Shown piece by piece: positions 7,588 through 16,445 of a stretch of 64,000 bases of DNA. The number at the start of each line of letters is the position of its first letter. The stretch's first letter is position 1. The notes below the pieces were generated by a model. It searched no databases. It was not told the origin of the DNA and was given only the letters and a program-made list of their open reading frames with translations. The position numbers and the translations under genes were made by a program. This stretch comes from Streptomyces albidoflavus (lineage in GTDB: Bacteria > Actinomycetota > Actinomycetes > Streptomycetales > Streptomycetaceae), in contig NZ_JOII01000012.1 of the NCBI RefSeq assembly GCF_000719955.1, forward strand, positions 1 to 64,000, in the 5' to 3' direction.

Positions 7588-10500
7588 ATGAGCCTGCACG
7601 GACTGCTCGACGCGGTGACCGAGGACCCGGCGCTGACCCAGGCGCTGAAGGCGGCCGGGGACGGGCACCTCCTCACCGCCGACCTGGTCGGCCCGCCCGC
7701 CGCCCGGCCCTTCACCGTCGCCGCCCTCGCCCGCGAGACGGGCCGTACCGTGCTCGCCGTCACCGCCACCGGCCGCGAGGCCGAGGACCTGGCGGCCGCC
7801 CTGCGCACCCTGCTCCCGCCGGACGGCGTCGTGGAGTACCCCTCCTGGGAGACGCTGCCGCACGAGCGGCTCTCGCCCCGCTCCGACACCGTCGGCCGCC
7901 GCCTCGCCGTGCTGCGCCGCCTCGCTCACCCGGACGCCGGCGACCCCGAGACCGGCCCGGTCTCCGTCGTCGTCGCCTCCGTGCGCTCCGTCCTCCAGCC
8001 GCAGGTCAAGGGGCTCGGCGACCTGGAGCCGGTGGCGCTGAAGGCCGGGCGGACCACCGACCTGGAGGAGGTCGTGCGGGCGCTGGCCGCCGCCGCGTAC
8101 TCCCGGGTGGAGCTGGTCGAGAAGCGCGGCGAGTTCGCCGTGCGCGGCGGCATCCTCGACGTCTTCCCGCCGACCGAGGACTACCCGGTCCGCATCGAGT
8201 TCTGGGGCGACGAGGTCGAGGAGATCCGCTACTTCAAGGTCGCCGACCAGCGCTCCCTGGAGATCGCCGAGCACGGCCTGTGGGCCCCGCCCTGCCGCGA
8301 ACTCCTCCTCACCGACCAGGTCCGCGAGCGGGCCGCCGCCCTCGCCGTGGACCACCCCGAGCTGGGCGAACTCCTCGGCAAGATCGCCGAGGGCGTCGCC
8401 GTCGAGGGGATGGAGTCCCTGGCCCCCGTCCTCGTCGACGAGATGGAACTCCTCCTCGACGTGCTGCCCGAGGGCGCCATGGCCCTGGTCTGCGACCCCG
8501 AGCGGGTCCGCACCCGCGCCGCCGACCTGGTCGCCACCAGCCTCGAATTCCTCCAGGCGTCCTGGGCCGCCTCCGCCGAGGGCGGCCACGCCCCCATCGA
8601 CGTCGGCGCGGCCTCCCTGTGGGGCATCGCCGACGTCCGCGAACGCGCCCGCGAGCTGGGCATGATGTGGTGGTCCGTCTCGCCGTTCGCCGCCGACGAG
8701 GAGACGTACGACGGCGACACCTGGCAGCTGGGGATGCGCGCCCCCGAGACGTACCGGGGCGACACCGCCCGCGCCCTGGCCGACACCAAGCGGTGGCTCG
8801 GCGAGGGGTGGCGGACCGTCTTCGTCACCGAGGCGCACGGCCCCGCCGCCCGCACTGTCGAGGTGCTGGGCTCCGAGGGCGTCCCGGCCCGGCTCGACGG
8901 CGACCTCGGCGAGATCAGCCCCTCCGTCGTCCACGTCGCCTGCGGCGCCATCGACCACGGCTTCACCGACGAACGCCTCAAGCTCGCCGTCCTCACCGAG
9001 ACCGACCTCTCCGGCCAGAAGGCGGCCGGCAAGGACGGCCAGCGGATGCCCACCCGGCGCCGCAAGACCATCGACCCGCTCACCCTCGAGTCCGGCGACT
9101 ACATCGTCCACGAGCAGCATGGCGTCGGCCGCTACATCGAGATGGTCCAGCGCACCGTCCAGGGCGCCACCCGCGAGTACCTCCTCGTCGAGTACGCCCC
9201 CGCCAAGCGCGGCCAGCCCGGGGACCGCCTCTACATCCCCACCGACCAGCTGGAGCAGGTCACCAAGTACGTCGGCGGCGAGGCGCCCACCCTGCACCGG
9301 CTCGGCGGCGCCGACTGGACCAAGACCAAGGCGCGCGCCAAGAAGGCCGTCAAGGAGATCGCCGCCGACCTCATCAAGCTCTACTCGGCCCGGATGGCCG
9401 CCCCCGGCCACGCCTTCGGCCAGGACACCCCCTGGCAGCGCGAACTGGAGGACGCCTTCCCGTACATGGAGACGCCCGACCAGCTCTCCACCATCGCCGA
9501 GGTCAAGGACGACATGGAGAAGACGGTCCCGATGGACCGCCTGATCTGCGGCGACGTCGGTTACGGCAAGACCGAGATCGCGGTCCGCGCCGCCTTCAAG
9601 GCCGTCCAGGACGGCAAGCAGGTCGCCGTCCTCGTCCCCACCACCCTCCTGGTCCAGCAGCACTTCGGCACCTTCTCCGAGCGGTACGCGCAGTTCCCGG
9701 TGAACGTCCGCGCCCTCTCCCGCTTCCAGTCCGACGCCGAGGCCAAGGCCACCCTGGAGGGGCTGCGGGACGGCTCCGTCGACATCGTCATCGGCACCCA
9801 CCGCCTCTTCTCCTCCGAGACCAAGTTCAAGGACCTCGGCCTGGTCATCGTCGACGAGGAGCAGCGGTTCGGCGTCGAGCACAAGGAGCAGCTGAAGAAG
9901 CTCCGCGCCAACGTCGACGTCCTCACCATGTCCGCCACCCCCATCCCGCGCACCCTGGAGATGGCGGTCACCGGCATCCGCGAGATGTCGACGATCACCA
10001 CCCCGCCCGAGGAGCGCCACCCGGTCCTCACCTTCGTCGGCCCCTACGACCCGAAGCAGATCGGCGCCGCCATCCGCCGCGAACTCCTCCGCGAGGGCCA
10101 GGTCTTCTACATCCACAACCGCGTCGAGTCCATCGACAAGGCCGCCGCCCGGCTGCGCGAGATCGTCCCCGAGGCGCGGATCGCCACCGCCCACGGCAAG
10201 ATGTCCGAACAGGCCCTGGAACAGGTCGTCGTGGACTTCTGGGAGAAGAAGTTCGACGTCCTCGTCTCCACCACGATCGTCGAGTCCGGCATCGACATCT
10301 CCAACGCCAACACCCTCATCGTCGAGCGCGGCGACAACTTCGGCCTCTCCCAGCTCCACCAGCTCCGCGGCCGCGTCGGCCGGGGCCGCGAACGCGGGTA
10401 CGCCTACTTCCTCTACCCGCCCGAGAAGCCCCTGACCGAGACCGCCCACGAGCGCCTCGCCACCATCGCCCAGCACACCGAGATGGGCGCCGGCATGTAC

Positions 10501-11121
10501 GTCGCCATGAAGGACCTGGAGATCCGCGGCGCCGGCAACCTCCTCGGCGGCGAGCAGTCCGGCCACATCGCCGGCGTCGGCTTCGACCTGTACGTCCGCA
10601 TGGTCGGCGAGGCCGTCGCCGACTACCGCGCCGCCCTCGACGGCGGCGTCGAGGAGGAACCGGCCCCCGAGGTCAAGATCGAACTCCCCGTCGACGCCCA
10701 CGTCCCGCACGACTACGCCCCCGGCGAGCGCCTCCGCCTCCAGGCGTACCGCGCCATCGCCTCCGCCACCACCGAGGACGACATCCGCGCCGTCCGCGAG
10801 GAACTCACCGACCGCTACGGCAAACTCCCCGAGCCCGTCGAGAACCTCCTGCTCGTCGCCGGCCTCCGCATGCTCGCCCGCTCCTGCGGCATCGCGGAAA
10901 TCGTCCTCCAGGGCAACAACGTCCGCTTCGCCCCCGTCGAACTCCGGGAATCCCAGCAACTCCGCCTCAACCGCCTCTACCCCCGCACGGTCATCAAGGC
11001 CAACACCCACCAGATCCTGGTCCCCCGCCCGACGACCGGGAAGATCGGGGGGAAGCCCGTGGTGGGGCGGGAGCTGCTGTCGTGGGTGGGGGAGTTCCTG
11101 ACGTCGATTCTGGGGTCGTAG
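7588..11121 (+). CDS. mfd: Transcription-repair coupling factor
   Basis: This 1177-residue DNA translocase releases RNA polymerase stalled at lesions and recruits nucleotide excision repair. The order of domains is standard: UvrB-like N-terminal module, RNA polymerase interaction domain (SGDYIVHEQHGVGRYIEM near 9090-9150), superfamily 2 helicase with Walker A GDVGYGKTE (near 9550) and DEEQRFG box (near 9855), helicase lobe 2 with QLRGRVGRGRERGYAYF (near 10360-10410), and the C-terminal TRCF domain. ATG 7588 begins the conserved MSLHGLLDAV; in-frame upstream codons are not conserved-looking. Confidence 0.97.
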   Translation: MSLHGLLDAVTEDPALTQALKAAGDGHLLTADLVGPPAARPFTVAALARETGRTVLAVTATGREAEDLAAALRTLLPPDGVVEYPSWETLPHERLSPRSDTVGRRLAVLRRLAHPDAGDPETGPVSVVVASVRSVLQPQVKGLGDLEPVALKAGRTTDLEEVVRALAAAAYSRVELVEKRGEFAVRGGILDVFPPTEDYPVRIEFWGDEVEEIRYFKVADQRSLEIAEHGLWAPPCRELLLTDQVRERAAALAVDHPELGELLGKIAEGVAVEGMESLAPVLVDEMELLLDVLPEGAMALVCDPERVRTRAADLVATSLEFLQASWAASAEGGHAPIDVGAASLWGIADVRERARELGMMWWSVSPFAADEETYDGDTWQLGMRAPETYRGDTARALADTKRWLGEGWRTVFVTEAHGPAARTVEVLGSEGVPARLDGDLGEISPSVVHVACGAIDHGFTDERLKLAVLTETDLSGQKAAGKDGQRMPTRRRKTIDPLTLESGDYIVHEQHGVGRYIEMVQRTVQGATREYLLVEYAPAKRGQPGDRLYIPTDQLEQVTKYVGGEAPTLHRLGGADWTKTKARAKKAVKEIAADLIKLYSARMAAPGHAFGQDTPWQRELEDAFPYMETPDQLSTIAEVKDDMEKTVPMDRLICGDVGYGKTEIAVRAAFKAVQDGKQVAVLVPTTLLVQQHFGTFSERYAQFPVNVRALSRFQSDAEAKATLEGLRDGSVDIVIGTHRLFSSETKFKDLGLVIVDEEQRFGVEHKEQLKKLRANVDVLTMSATPIPRTLEMAVTGIREMSTITTPPEERHPVLTFVGPYDPKQIGAAIRRELLREGQVFYIHNRVESIDKAAARLREIVPEARIATAHGKMSEQALEQVVVDFWEKKFDVLVSTTIVESGIDISNANTLIVERGDNFGLSQLHQLRGRVGRGRERGYAYFLYPPEKPLTETAHERLATIAQHTEMGAGMYVAMKDLEIRGAGNLLGGEQSGHIAGVGFDLYVRMVGEAVADYRAALDGGVEEEPAPEVKIELPVDAHVPHDYAPGERLRLQAYRAIASATTEDDIRAVREELTDRYGKLPEPVENLLLVAGLRMLARSCGIAEIVLQGNNVRFAPVELRESQQLRLNRLYPRTVIKANTHQILVPRPTTGKIGGKPVVGRELLSWVGEFLTSILGS

Positions 11122-11145
11122 GGGGCGTGGGGCCGCCCTCCGCTC

Positions 11146-11487
11146 TCACTCCGGTCGCGGACCGGGGTGTGCGGGTGGCCCCTCGGCGCGTAGCCGGAAG
11201 GTCAGGTCCAGGAGTCTGCGGGCATGCATGGCCAGGGTGAGGACGGGGGAACGTCCGGGGGTGGGCGCCCTGCCCGCGGCGCGTATCGCTGCCACCACGG
11301 CAGGATGGGTTGCCTCGTCGTAGCTCACGCACAAGGCCCGCAGCCCGGCGGTCAGCTGACGGGCCTGACGCGTGGAGAGGCCCTGCCCTGCCAGGGCGGC
11401 GTCCGCAGCGACCGACAGCCTGTGCAGCGCCTTCATGCAGAACAGATCCGGGTCTGGCCACCGGTGCGAGGCGCCTGCGGCGTTCAT
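11146..11487 (-). CDS. Small hypothetical protein downstream of HATPase protein
   Basis: This encodes about 113 residues with no recognised domain. The ATG at 11487 overlaps the stop of the upstream ATPase gene as ATGA, so the two are coupled. The protein is helical and Ala/Arg-rich (ALHRLSVAADAALAGQ, TRQARQLTAGLRALC), without membrane segments. In Streptomyces, small proteins beside HATPase regulators are common partners of unknown role. Confidence 0.65.
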   Translation of the reverse strand: MNAAGASHRWPDPDLFCMKALHRLSVAADAALAGQGLSTRQARQLTAGLRALCVSYDEATHPAVVAAIRAAGRAPTPGRSPVLTLAMHARRLLDLTFRLRAEGPPAHPGPRPE

Positions 11488-11918
11488 CGGGGCACCGTCC
11501 CGCCCAGAGGGAGGAACGCGCACATCTTCTTGCCCGTTGCGACCTGTTCCCAGGTCGTACGAGCTCCGAGCGCGTTGACGAGGAACAGACCGCGCCCGCT
11601 TTCGGCTTCCGGGTGGGGAGGCGGTGCGGGTGGCGCGGCGGGGAGGCTTCCTTCGTCAGTCACCTCGACGGACAATCCGCCGCACGGGTGGACGCTCAGC
11701 CGCAGCAGAAGTGCGGTGTCTTCCGGTGATGAACCGTGCTCGACGGCGTTGGTGACCAGCTCCGAGACGATCAGTACGGGAGCATCCAGCTCTCCCCGGT
11801 AGCCGAGCCGGGGGAGCAGCCTTCTCGCGGCCGCTCTCGCCTCTCGCACCGCCCTCCGGTCCGGCCGGAACTCTCCGGACCATTCGCGGGCCCTGGCTGC
11901 GGAAGCTGTCGTACTCAA
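11484..11918 (-). CDS. Anti-sigma-factor-like ATP-binding regulator (HATPase_c)
   Basis: This 144-residue GHKL-fold protein resembles the RsbW/SpoIIAB-like kinases abundant in Streptomyces. The N-box is APVLIVSELVTNAVEHG. The G1 region reads EVTDEGSLP, so the usual D-x-G-x-G is degraded. The G2 box is SGRGLFLVNALG. TTG 11918 is chosen because AAGGAGG lies 7 nt upstream; the frame continues to ATG 12014 without such a site. It is coupled to the small gene at 11146 and divergent from GntR-type genes, a frequent pairing in the genus. Whether it is an active kinase is unsure given the G1 change. Confidence 0.82.
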   Translation of the reverse strand: MSTTASAARAREWSGEFRPDRRAVREARAAARRLLPRLGYRGELDAPVLIVSELVTNAVEHGSSPEDTALLLRLSVHPCGGLSVEVTDEGSLPAAPPAPPPHPEAESGRGLFLVNALGARTTWEQVATGKKMCAFLPLGGTVPR

Positions 11919-11981
11919 GCCCGTCCTCCTTGGACACGGAACCCAGAAGAAATCGCTCTGCGTACGGCTTGAGCGACGCTG

Positions 11982-12043
11982 GGTGACCGTACTGCTTTTC
12001 GCGAATTCCAGCAAGGTAGGGTGGGCTGTCTGGAACGGTCACC
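11982..12043. promoter_or_regulatory. Widely spaced 9-bp inverted repeat, possible GntR operator
   Basis: GGTGACCGT (11982-11990) and ACGGTCACC (12035-12043) are perfect complements 44 nt apart. They lie in the divergent region between the ATPase and UTRA genes. They may be two half-sites for the neighbouring GntR regulator. Confidence 0.4.
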
Positions 12044-12094
12044 TACTGTGTGGTCCCGTAGATTGCGCGGGAAGAGCCGAGAGGACGGTGGGTC

Positions 12095-12643
12095 GTGGGC
12101 GACGCCGAGAGGGCCAGTACTTCCGCCCGGTATCTCGCGGCAGGCGGCGCCGGGGGTGACGCGTGGGCGGCCGAGGCTCGGGCAGAGGGGCGGCGCGGGA
12201 CACAGCGCATCGTCCAGGCGGGCGAGGTTCCCGCGCCCGAACTCGTCGCCGGGCGGCTGGGACTGGAGCCCAGCCAGCCGGTGATCGCCCGCCGCCGCAT
12301 CATGTACGCCGACGACGAGCCCTGCGAGCTGACGGACACCTACTACCCCGTGTCGATCGCCCGGGGGACCGCCCTCGCCGGAACGGCCAAGATCCGCGGG
12401 GGAGCGATACGCCTGCTCGCGGAGCTGGGCCACGTCGGCGCCTGGGTCGAGGAGGACGTCACGGCCCGCCTCCCCACCCCGGACGAGGCGGCCACCCTCG
12501 CCCTCTCCGGCTCCGAACCCCTGCTCCAGCTCGTCCGGCTCACCGAGGACGCCGAGGGGCACCCCATCCAGCTGGACGTGATGGCGATGGCGCCGAGGCG
12601 GCAGCGGCTTCGGTACCGGTTCAGGGCGGGTGACCGGCCGTGA
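12095..12643 (+). CDS. UTRA-domain protein lacking a GntR DNA-binding domain
   Basis: This 182-residue protein matches the ligand-binding UTRA half of GntR/HutC regulators: VIARRRIMYADDEPCELTDTYYP, then RGTALAGTAKIRGGAIRLLAELG and the closing beta strands. It also holds the SARYLAAGGAGG linker that usually follows the winged helix, but no winged helix precedes it in any frame. GTG 12095 has GAGAGGA about 9 nt upstream. Its stop overlaps the next gene (GTGA). It may be an HTH-deleted paralogue acting as a co-ligand or dimer partner for the full regulator next door. Confidence 0.75.
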   Translation: MGDAERASTSARYLAAGGAGGDAWAAEARAEGRRGTQRIVQAGEVPAPELVAGRLGLEPSQPVIARRRIMYADDEPCELTDTYYPVSIARGTALAGTAKIRGGAIRLLAELGHVGAWVEEDVTARLPTPDEAATLALSGSEPLLQLVRLTEDAEGHPIQLDVMAMAPRRQRLRYRFRAGDRP

Positions 12644-13413
12644 CGCGAGGTGGGGCCGACGGCGTGGACCCGCGTTCGCTGCATGAACGGATCGCGGCTG
12701 ACTTGCGGGCACAGATCCTGAGCGGTGACCTCGCGCCCGCGTCGGCACTGCCCTCGACCGCACAGCTCAAGAAGCGCTTCGACGCGTCGAACGCCACGAT
12801 TCAGAAGGCGTTGCAGCTCCTGAAGAGCGAGGAGTTGGTGGTGGGCCGCGCCGGTGCCTCGGTGACGGTCAGGGCGCGCAGGCAGCGAACGGTCCGGCCG
12901 TCTTCCTACCTGGCCGCCGGAGCTTCCGGTACACCGTCCCGCTGGCTGGCGGAGACGGACGACGAGGCCCCGCCGGCCCGGAGCGAACTCCTGGACGTCG
13001 CCGAGTGCCTGCCTCCGGCCGACGTACGAGCGGTCCTCGGGACGGGCGAGCCGGACCTGGCCGTCCGTCGGCGTCAGCTTCTCCTCTTGGGCGAGGAACC
13101 GGCGGAGCTGGTCACCTCGTACTACCCGGCAACGCTGGCCCGGGGGACGGCTCTGACCGTACGCCGCAAGATCCGTGGCGGAGCCCCGGCCGTCCTGGCG
13201 GAGCTGGGCGTACCACCCCGGCGCTGCGTCGACCGCGTCTCGGCCCGCGTGCCGACCCAGGAAGAACACCGGCTGCTCCGCCTGCCCACCGGTCTGCCGG
13301 TACTGCGGACACTCCGGGTGGCCTTCAGCGCCGACGGAACGCCGGTGGAGGCGACGGTGATGGTCAAGGCGGGGCATCTGTACGAGCTGGAGTACGGGTT
13401 CGGGGTGGCGTGA
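12640..13413 (+). CDS. GntR family transcriptional regulator (HutC/UTRA type)
   Basis: This 257-residue repressor has an N-terminal winged helix (LHERIAADLRAQILSGDL..LPSTAQLKKRFDASNATIQKALQLLKSEELV, about residues 14-68) and a C-terminal UTRA ligand domain ending YELEYGF. It is translationally coupled to the UTRA-only gene before it, and the two share motifs (SYYPATLARGTAL, IRGGAPAVLAELG), so they look like a duplication. The effector is unknown. Confidence 0.88.
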   Translation: MTRGGADGVDPRSLHERIAADLRAQILSGDLAPASALPSTAQLKKRFDASNATIQKALQLLKSEELVVGRAGASVTVRARRQRTVRPSSYLAAGASGTPSRWLAETDDEAPPARSELLDVAECLPPADVRAVLGTGEPDLAVRRRQLLLLGEEPAELVTSYYPATLARGTALTVRRKIRGGAPAVLAELGVPPRRCVDRVSARVPTQEEHRLLRLPTGLPVLRTLRVAFSADGTPVEATVMVKAGHLYELEYGFGVA

Positions 13414-13498
13414 CGTCCGCACGACGGGCACGCGTGGTGCTCCGGTCGCACACGCAGCCGGTTGCTGCGGAAGCCGGTGCAGGGCCCCGTGGCCCGGT

Positions 13499-14383
13499 TC
13501 AGCCCGGAAGCGCGTCCCCGAGTTCGGCCAGCTCGCGCGGGGTCAGCGTGAGTTCCACGGCTCTGGCGGAGTCGGTGATGGAGGACGGGCGGCTCGCTCC
13601 CGGGACCGGGATCATCGCCGGGGAACGGGCGAGCAGCCAGGCCAGGGCGAGCCGCTGGGGGCTGACGCCGTGTCCGGCGGCGATGCGGTGGAAGGCGGTG
13701 GCGGCGGGGGCCAGGCCGGAGGGGCCGTCGAGGGAACTGCGGGAGATGCCGCCGAGCGGGCTCCAGGGCAGGAAGGCCAGTCCCAGCTGTTCACTCAGCC
13801 GCAGCTCGGGCTCGCTGTCCCGGACGGCGGGCGAGTAGCGGTTCTGTACCGAGACGAGTCCGTCGCCCAGGATCTGATGGGCCTGGCGGATCTGGTCGGT
13901 GGTGACGTTGGAGATGCCGACGGCACGGACGGTGCCGGCGTCGAGCAGCTCGCGCAGCGCGCCGACGGAGTCCGCCCAGGGCACGGCCGGGTCCGGCTTG
14001 TGCAGTTGGTACAGGCCGATCGCGTCGACGCCCAGGCGCCCGAGGGAGGCCTCGGCCGCTCGCTTGAGGTGGTCGGGGGTGGCGGTGACGGTCCAGCTGC
14101 CGTCGCCCGGGCGACCGCGGCCGCCCTTGGTGGCCACCAGGACATGGGAGGTGTCGGCCCCGTAGCGGGCCAGCGCGCGGGCGATCAGCAGCTCGTTGTG
14201 GCCCGCCTCGGCGGCGTGCCAGTGATAGCTGTCGGCGGTGTCGATGAGGGTGACCCCGGCGTCGAGGGCGGCGTGAAGGGTGGCGACCGCCCGCGCCTCG
14301 TCCGGGCGGTGCTCGATGGACAGCGGCATGGCGCCCAGGCCGATGGCGCTGACGGCGGTGTGCGCGAGGGTGCGGTACTTCAT
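13499..14383 (-). CDS. Aldo/keto reductase
   Basis: This 294-residue NADPH-dependent oxidoreductase has a TIM-barrel family length. The catalytic Asp and Tyr are in LIDTADSYHWH, the Lys in VLVATKGG, and the His in LYQLHKPDP. The NADPH-binding end is visible as IPVPGASRPSSI. It lies 14 nt downstream of the epimerase-like gene on the same strand, so both probably form one transcript controlled by the divergent LysR regulator. Confidence 0.9.
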   Translation of the reverse strand: MKYRTLAHTAVSAIGLGAMPLSIEHRPDEARAVATLHAALDAGVTLIDTADSYHWHAAEAGHNELLIARALARYGADTSHVLVATKGGRGRPGDGSWTVTATPDHLKRAAEASLGRLGVDAIGLYQLHKPDPAVPWADSVGALRELLDAGTVRAVGISNVTTDQIRQAHQILGDGLVSVQNRYSPAVRDSEPELRLSEQLGLAFLPWSPLGGISRSSLDGPSGLAPAATAFHRIAAGHGVSPQRLALAWLLARSPAMIPVPGASRPSSITDSARAVELTLTPRELAELGDALPG

Positions 14384-14397
14384 GGCGGCCTGATTCC

Positions 14398-15336
14398 TCA
14401 GTCGGTGGGAGCGGCGGGTAGGGCGAGAGCGGCGGCGACGGCGCCGGGCAGCCAGTCGGTGGTGCGGGAGAAGGCGAAGCCCAGTTTCTTCGCGCGGGCG
14501 TTGCTCATGGCGTAGTGACGGTCGAAGGAGAACGGCGAAGCCTTCTCGCCCGCCGGGACGATCCGGTGGACGGCCTTCCGGCCGGCCTGTGCGGCGACGA
14601 TCCCGGTGAGGCCGCGCACGTCGAGCGGACCGTCGGAGCAGGCGTTGACCGGGCCGGTGAAATCCGCGGTGGCTGCCCAGGACAGCAGATCCGCCAGTTC
14701 CTCGTGGTGGATGAAGACCGTGGGCAGCGCAGGGGCGTGCACCGCGATGTCCTCGCCCCGGCTGACGCGCCCGGTGTAGTGCGCCAGCCGACCGGTGAAC
14801 TCCTGCGCGCCGCCGCCCAGAACATGCGCGCTGCGCACCGAGGCGAAGGCGAAGCCCGCGGTGCGGGCGAAGACGGCCTCGGCCTGCCGCTTGCCCTCGG
14901 CGTAGTGGGCGTCCAGGTAGGCGTCGTCGTGCCAGGGGAGGTCCATGGCCACCCGCCAGCCGGCCGGGTCCACGCTCTCCTCCGGTACGGGGGTCGACGG
15001 GGGTACGGGCGGCAGGGCGGCGGTCGCGGGGTCGTAGACCTCGATGGTGGAGGTCATGGCGTAGCGCCGGGTGCGGCCGGTGAAGGCGCGGGCGGCGATC
15101 GCGGCCTGCACCGGGGTGTAGCAGACCTGGTCCACCACGACGTCGAAGGTGCGGGTGCCGAGTGCGGCCGTCAGGGCCGCCTCGTCGTCGCGGTCGGCGA
15201 CGAGACGGGTGACGCCGGCGGGTGGCGCGGTGGAGCCGCGGTTGACGACCGTGACCTGGTGGCCCGCGTCACGCAGACGTTCCACCAGGAGCTTTCCGAA
15301 GTACCGGCTTCCGCCGATGACGCAGATCTTTGACAT
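14398..15336 (-). CDS. NAD-dependent epimerase/dehydratase-like protein
   Basis: This 312-residue Rossmann-fold protein belongs to the extended SDR group. It starts KICVIGGSRYFGKLLVERL, where the nucleotide-binding glycine motif reads G-G-S-R-Y-F-G. ATG 15336 is chosen because GGGGA precedes it and the motif sits at the N-terminus. A clear Y-x-x-x-K is not seen, so it may be an atypical or non-catalytic SDR. Its gene faces the LysR gene across 70 bp. Confidence 0.83.
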   Translation of the reverse strand: MSKICVIGGSRYFGKLLVERLRDAGHQVTVVNRGSTAPPAGVTRLVADRDDEAALTAALGTRTFDVVVDQVCYTPVQAAIAARAFTGRTRRYAMTSTIEVYDPATAALPPVPPSTPVPEESVDPAGWRVAMDLPWHDDAYLDAHYAEGKRQAEAVFARTAGFAFASVRSAHVLGGGAQEFTGRLAHYTGRVSRGEDIAVHAPALPTVFIHHEELADLLSWAATADFTGPVNACSDGPLDVRGLTGIVAAQAGRKAVHRIVPAGEKASPFSFDRHYAMSNARAKKLGFAFSRTTDWLPGAVAAALALPAAPTD

Positions 15337-15362
15337 GTCCCCATCTTGGGGAGCTACCGTCA

Positions 15363-15386
15363 CCAGCAGAAGTCCTCACTTGCTGG
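15363..15386. promoter_or_regulatory. Candidate LysR operator
   Basis: CCAGCA (15363-15368) and TGCTGG (15381-15386) form a perfect inverted repeat with a 12-nt spacer, centred between the divergent epimerase-like and lysR genes. Position and spacing fit an LTTR site. Confidence 0.5.
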
Positions 15387-15406
15387 ACGGGTATGAAGGA
15401 AAACTG

Positions 15407-16360
15407 TTGATCGATGTGCAGCGGCTCCGTGTCCTGCGGGCGGTGGCGGAACACGGCAGCTTCAATCAGGCAGCCACGGCTCTCCACCTCACCCCCTCGG
15501 CCGTCTCCCAGCAGGTGGCGGCCCTGGAACGCGGACTCGGGACCCAGGTCGTCGCACGCAGCACCCGGGGCGTCACGCTCACTCCGGCGGGCCGGATCAT
15601 GGTCGGCGCCGCCGAATCCGTCGCCGCCGAACTCGAACACGCGCAACAGCGGATCGCCACCCTCAGCACCGGCCGCACCCAGCTCACCGTCGCCGCCTTC
15701 ACCAGCGGCGGCAGGCTCCTGCTGCCCGCCGCCCTGCCCCGGCTCATGGCCGCTCACCCCCGCACCGTGCTCCACATCAGGGAGGGCGAGCCCGAGGAGA
15801 TTCTCCCCCTCGTCCGCCAGGGCGCCGTGGACCTCGCCCTCGCCTACCACTTCGACGGCCCGCTCCCCGCCGGACCGGGCCCTCGCTCCAGCCTGACGTG
15901 GACGCCGCTTCTCGAAGACCCCCTGCACGTCGTCCTGCCGCAGGGGCACCGGCTGGCCCGCCAGGACGCGCTCGACCTCGCCGACCTGGCGGCCGAACCC
16001 TGGGTGCTGGGCTGTCTGAAGACCGAGGCGTACCTGCGCCGCTACGCCGAGCGGGCCGGCTTCGACCCGGAGATCCGCGGGACCACCACCGACTACTTCT
16101 TCGCCCGTTCCCTCGTCGCCGCGGGCCTGGGAATCTCCCTGATCCCGTCGATCGCGCTGGCCCCCGAGATCCCGGGACTGAGCACCGTCCCGATCGTTCC
16201 CCCGGGCCCGGTCCGCCACATCGGCGTCGCCACGCTCGCCGGCCGCGACCAGCCCCACGCGACGACGCTCGTGCACGCCCTCCGTGAGCAAGCCGACGCG
16301 ACACCGGCCGAGTTGCTCCGCCACGGGCCCGTCGGGGTCCGGCGGCGGAGCACCTCCTGA
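15407..16360 (+). CDS. LysR family transcriptional regulator
   Basis: This 317-residue regulator has the LysR N-terminal helix-turn-helix (LRVLRAVAEHGSFNQAATAL, then LTPSAVSQQVAALE) and a C-terminal periplasmic-binding-like effector domain. TTG 15407 is chosen because GAAGGA lies 6 nt upstream and the HTH begins right after; the frame upstream only antisenses the epimerase gene. It is divergent from the reductase operon, so it probably regulates that operon and itself. Confidence 0.9.
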   Translation: MIDVQRLRVLRAVAEHGSFNQAATALHLTPSAVSQQVAALERGLGTQVVARSTRGVTLTPAGRIMVGAAESVAAELEHAQQRIATLSTGRTQLTVAAFTSGGRLLLPAALPRLMAAHPRTVLHIREGEPEEILPLVRQGAVDLALAYHFDGPLPAGPGPRSSLTWTPLLEDPLHVVLPQGHRLARQDALDLADLAAEPWVLGCLKTEAYLRRYAERAGFDPEIRGTTTDYFFARSLVAAGLGISLIPSIALAPEIPGLSTVPIVPPGPVRHIGVATLAGRDQPHATTLVHALREQADATPAELLRHGPVGVRRRSTS

Positions 16361-16445
16361 GCCCTGCGGTGACGGCAGTACACCGTGGCCCCGGCCGGGC
16401 ACCCGCCGTACCTCCGGCCCGGACATGAGCGCGCTGCGGTCCCCT

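Noticed and set aside
7150..11010. Very long minus-strand open frame across mfd
   Set aside because: The plus strand encodes an unmistakable Mfd; the antisense frame has no domain, and lacks of stops is a GC effect.
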